Position numbers and translations under genes: made by a program | Shown here: positions 63,123 to 64,000 of the stretch, one piece after another | Layout: the number at the start of each line of letters is the position of its first letter | How positions within the stretch are numbered: position 1 is the stretch's first letter | Assembly (NCBI RefSeq): GCF_003312915.1 | Contig: NZ_CP030261.1 | Coordinates: 744,001-808,000, forward strand | Origin: Flavobacterium fluviale | Lineage (GTDB): Bacteria; Bacteroidota; Bacteroidia; Flavobacteriales; Flavobacteriaceae | Reading direction: 5' to 3' | DNA length: 64,000 bases | Notes under the pieces: model-generated | The model's input: the letters and a program-made list of their open reading frames with translations, nothing else | Told to the model about the DNA's origin: nothing | Databases searched by the model: none

Positions 63123-64000
63123 ATGAGCACAAAAAAGCTATTGAATTCCCATTCTATATCAGTAAAAAAATTAATCATTGCCTTTTTTCTGATATCATTA
63201 AAAATTACCAGTCAAAGTAATACAATAACCAGAATACATACCGACTGGAATAGAACTGGAACAGGATATTGGACATCAAATGGAGCGACGGGAGTAGGTA
63301 ATCGCCCAGATAATGTCAATAATTTATTAGCATTTGAGTGGAGAGGTACAACATTTTCTACAGGAGTAGATGATAACAAATTAAACACAAATTCTGTCTC
63401 TTATAACCCACAAAACTTTAGAGCTTTAAAAATTCAAACTTTAGGAGCAAACACAAGTACTTATTTTTTACAAGGATCGATGATAGATGGCTCTGCAACA
63501 GGAACAACATTGATTCCTCCATTAGCAGGAGCTGCATCAACTGGAAGTGAAAGAGCTTCAAGACTTACGGATGGCAGCAATGGACTAAGTCTAGGGACTG
63601 GAATTGCTAATATCCCCAATGGTACTGCAGAATTTAAAATCGGAACAAACAATTTAAATTTAGGCGGAATCAATGATAATATTCCCGACTTAATTGTTAC
63701 TCAAGTTGCAGAACCAGGAGGAACAGGGTCTGAAGATATATTTAAATTTGTCGATGCAGCAGGTAACACCGTTGGTAATCAAATATCTGTTAGTTTTAAT
63801 TCTGTCTCGGTTATTGGAACTTACAGTTTAGATTTATTTAGAGCAACAGATGGTGTGATGGCTTTTACACCAGCAGCTACGAGAGATATAAGAATGCTGG
63901 GAATTGAGACTAGTTCTTTTGGTATCACATCTGCAAATGCAGCTCAGGTTGACCGTTTTGTAGTTGTGTTTTCAGGAAGTTCAGATTGTGCTTTTATTGC
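63123..64000 (+). CDS. Secreted protein of unknown function, N-terminal part (cut by window edge)
   Basis: I translated this open frame from the ATG at 63123; it runs to the window end with 292 codons and no stop. A long N-region precedes a hydrophobic signal core (about 18-32, KLIIAFFLISLKIT, ending SQS). The mature part is Asn/Thr/Gly-rich and beta-prone (DWNRTGTGYWTSNGATGVGNRP, LLAFEWRGTTFSTG, LDLFRATDGVMAF, AAQVDRFVVVFSG). Its position after three other such genes, in the same direction as the PA14-type gene, suggests another T9SS-exported surface protein, but the sorting domain would lie outside the window. No family is recognised. Confidence 0.75.
   Translation, partial: MSTKKLLNSHSISVKKLIIAFFLISLKITSQSNTITRIHTDWNRTGTGYWTSNGATGVGNRPDNVNNLLAFEWRGTTFSTGVDDNKLNTNSVSYNPQNFRALKIQTLGANTSTYFLQGSMIDGSATGTTLIPPLAGAASTGSERASRLTDGSNGLSLGTGIANIPNGTAEFKIGTNNLNLGGINDNIPDLIVTQVAEPGGTGSEDIFKFVDAAGNTVGNQISVSFNSVSVIGTYSLDLFRATDGVMAFTPAATRDIRMLGIETSSFGITSANAAQVDRFVVVFSGSSDCAFI

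Overview
The window reads as chromosomal DNA of a Flavobacterium-like member of the Bacteroidota. The evidence is AT-rich DNA, SusC/SusD pairs, proteins ending in three different type IX secretion (T9SS) sorting domains, promoter boxes of the form TAnnTTTG, several TTG starts, and a eukaryote/archaea-type glycyl-tRNA synthetase. I recognised no rRNA, tRNA, CRISPR array, prophage or insertion sequence.

Positions 1-15980 hold a polysaccharide utilisation locus (PUL). Reading leftwards from 13931 come SusC, SusD, a SusE-like lipoprotein, a GH2 lipoprotein, a GH31 alpha-xylosidase type, an inverting-type GH97 and a GH39 cut by the window edge. Divergent from susC are two tandem, about 76% identical Nudix-fold regulators with eroded catalytic boxes. 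The gaps between the glycosidase genes carry different families of short palindromic repeats. The enzyme set suits a xylose- and galactose-decorated glycan such as xyloglucan fragments, but the substrate is inferred.

Positions 16000-41850 are mostly housekeeping genes: lepA, thiL, glyS, comF, ribF, bioB and a cupin/JmjC-like protein. Between them lie a WYL regulator facing a DinB-like protein, a TPR histidine kinase/response regulator operon, a LytTR regulator with Glu at the phospho-acceptor position, a T9SS type B repeat protein and a T9SS type A metalloprotease. The most unusual item is a tight three-gene operon at 18904-21230. It encodes an Lgt-fold membrane protein lacking two key Lgt residues, a cysteine-rich radical SAM protein resembling archaeal tetraether-lipid synthase (Tes/MJ0619 type), and a 65-residue two-helix membrane protein. 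I read it as a possible lipid-modifying system.

Positions 41857-64000 form an accessory cluster of giant surface proteins. Three leftward and one rightward gene share a large C-terminal module, the T9SS sorting signal type C region, behind quite different N-terminal parts: a Gly-rich region with 294-bp tandem repeats, a delta-60 repeat propeller, an Ig-rich protein with a SUEL-lectin-like domain, and a PA14-type protein. Two of the modules are about 98% identical in DNA over 1072 bp and lie in inverted orientation around recX, a layout that could allow inversion and exchange of N-terminal parts. A fifth secreted protein runs off the right edge.
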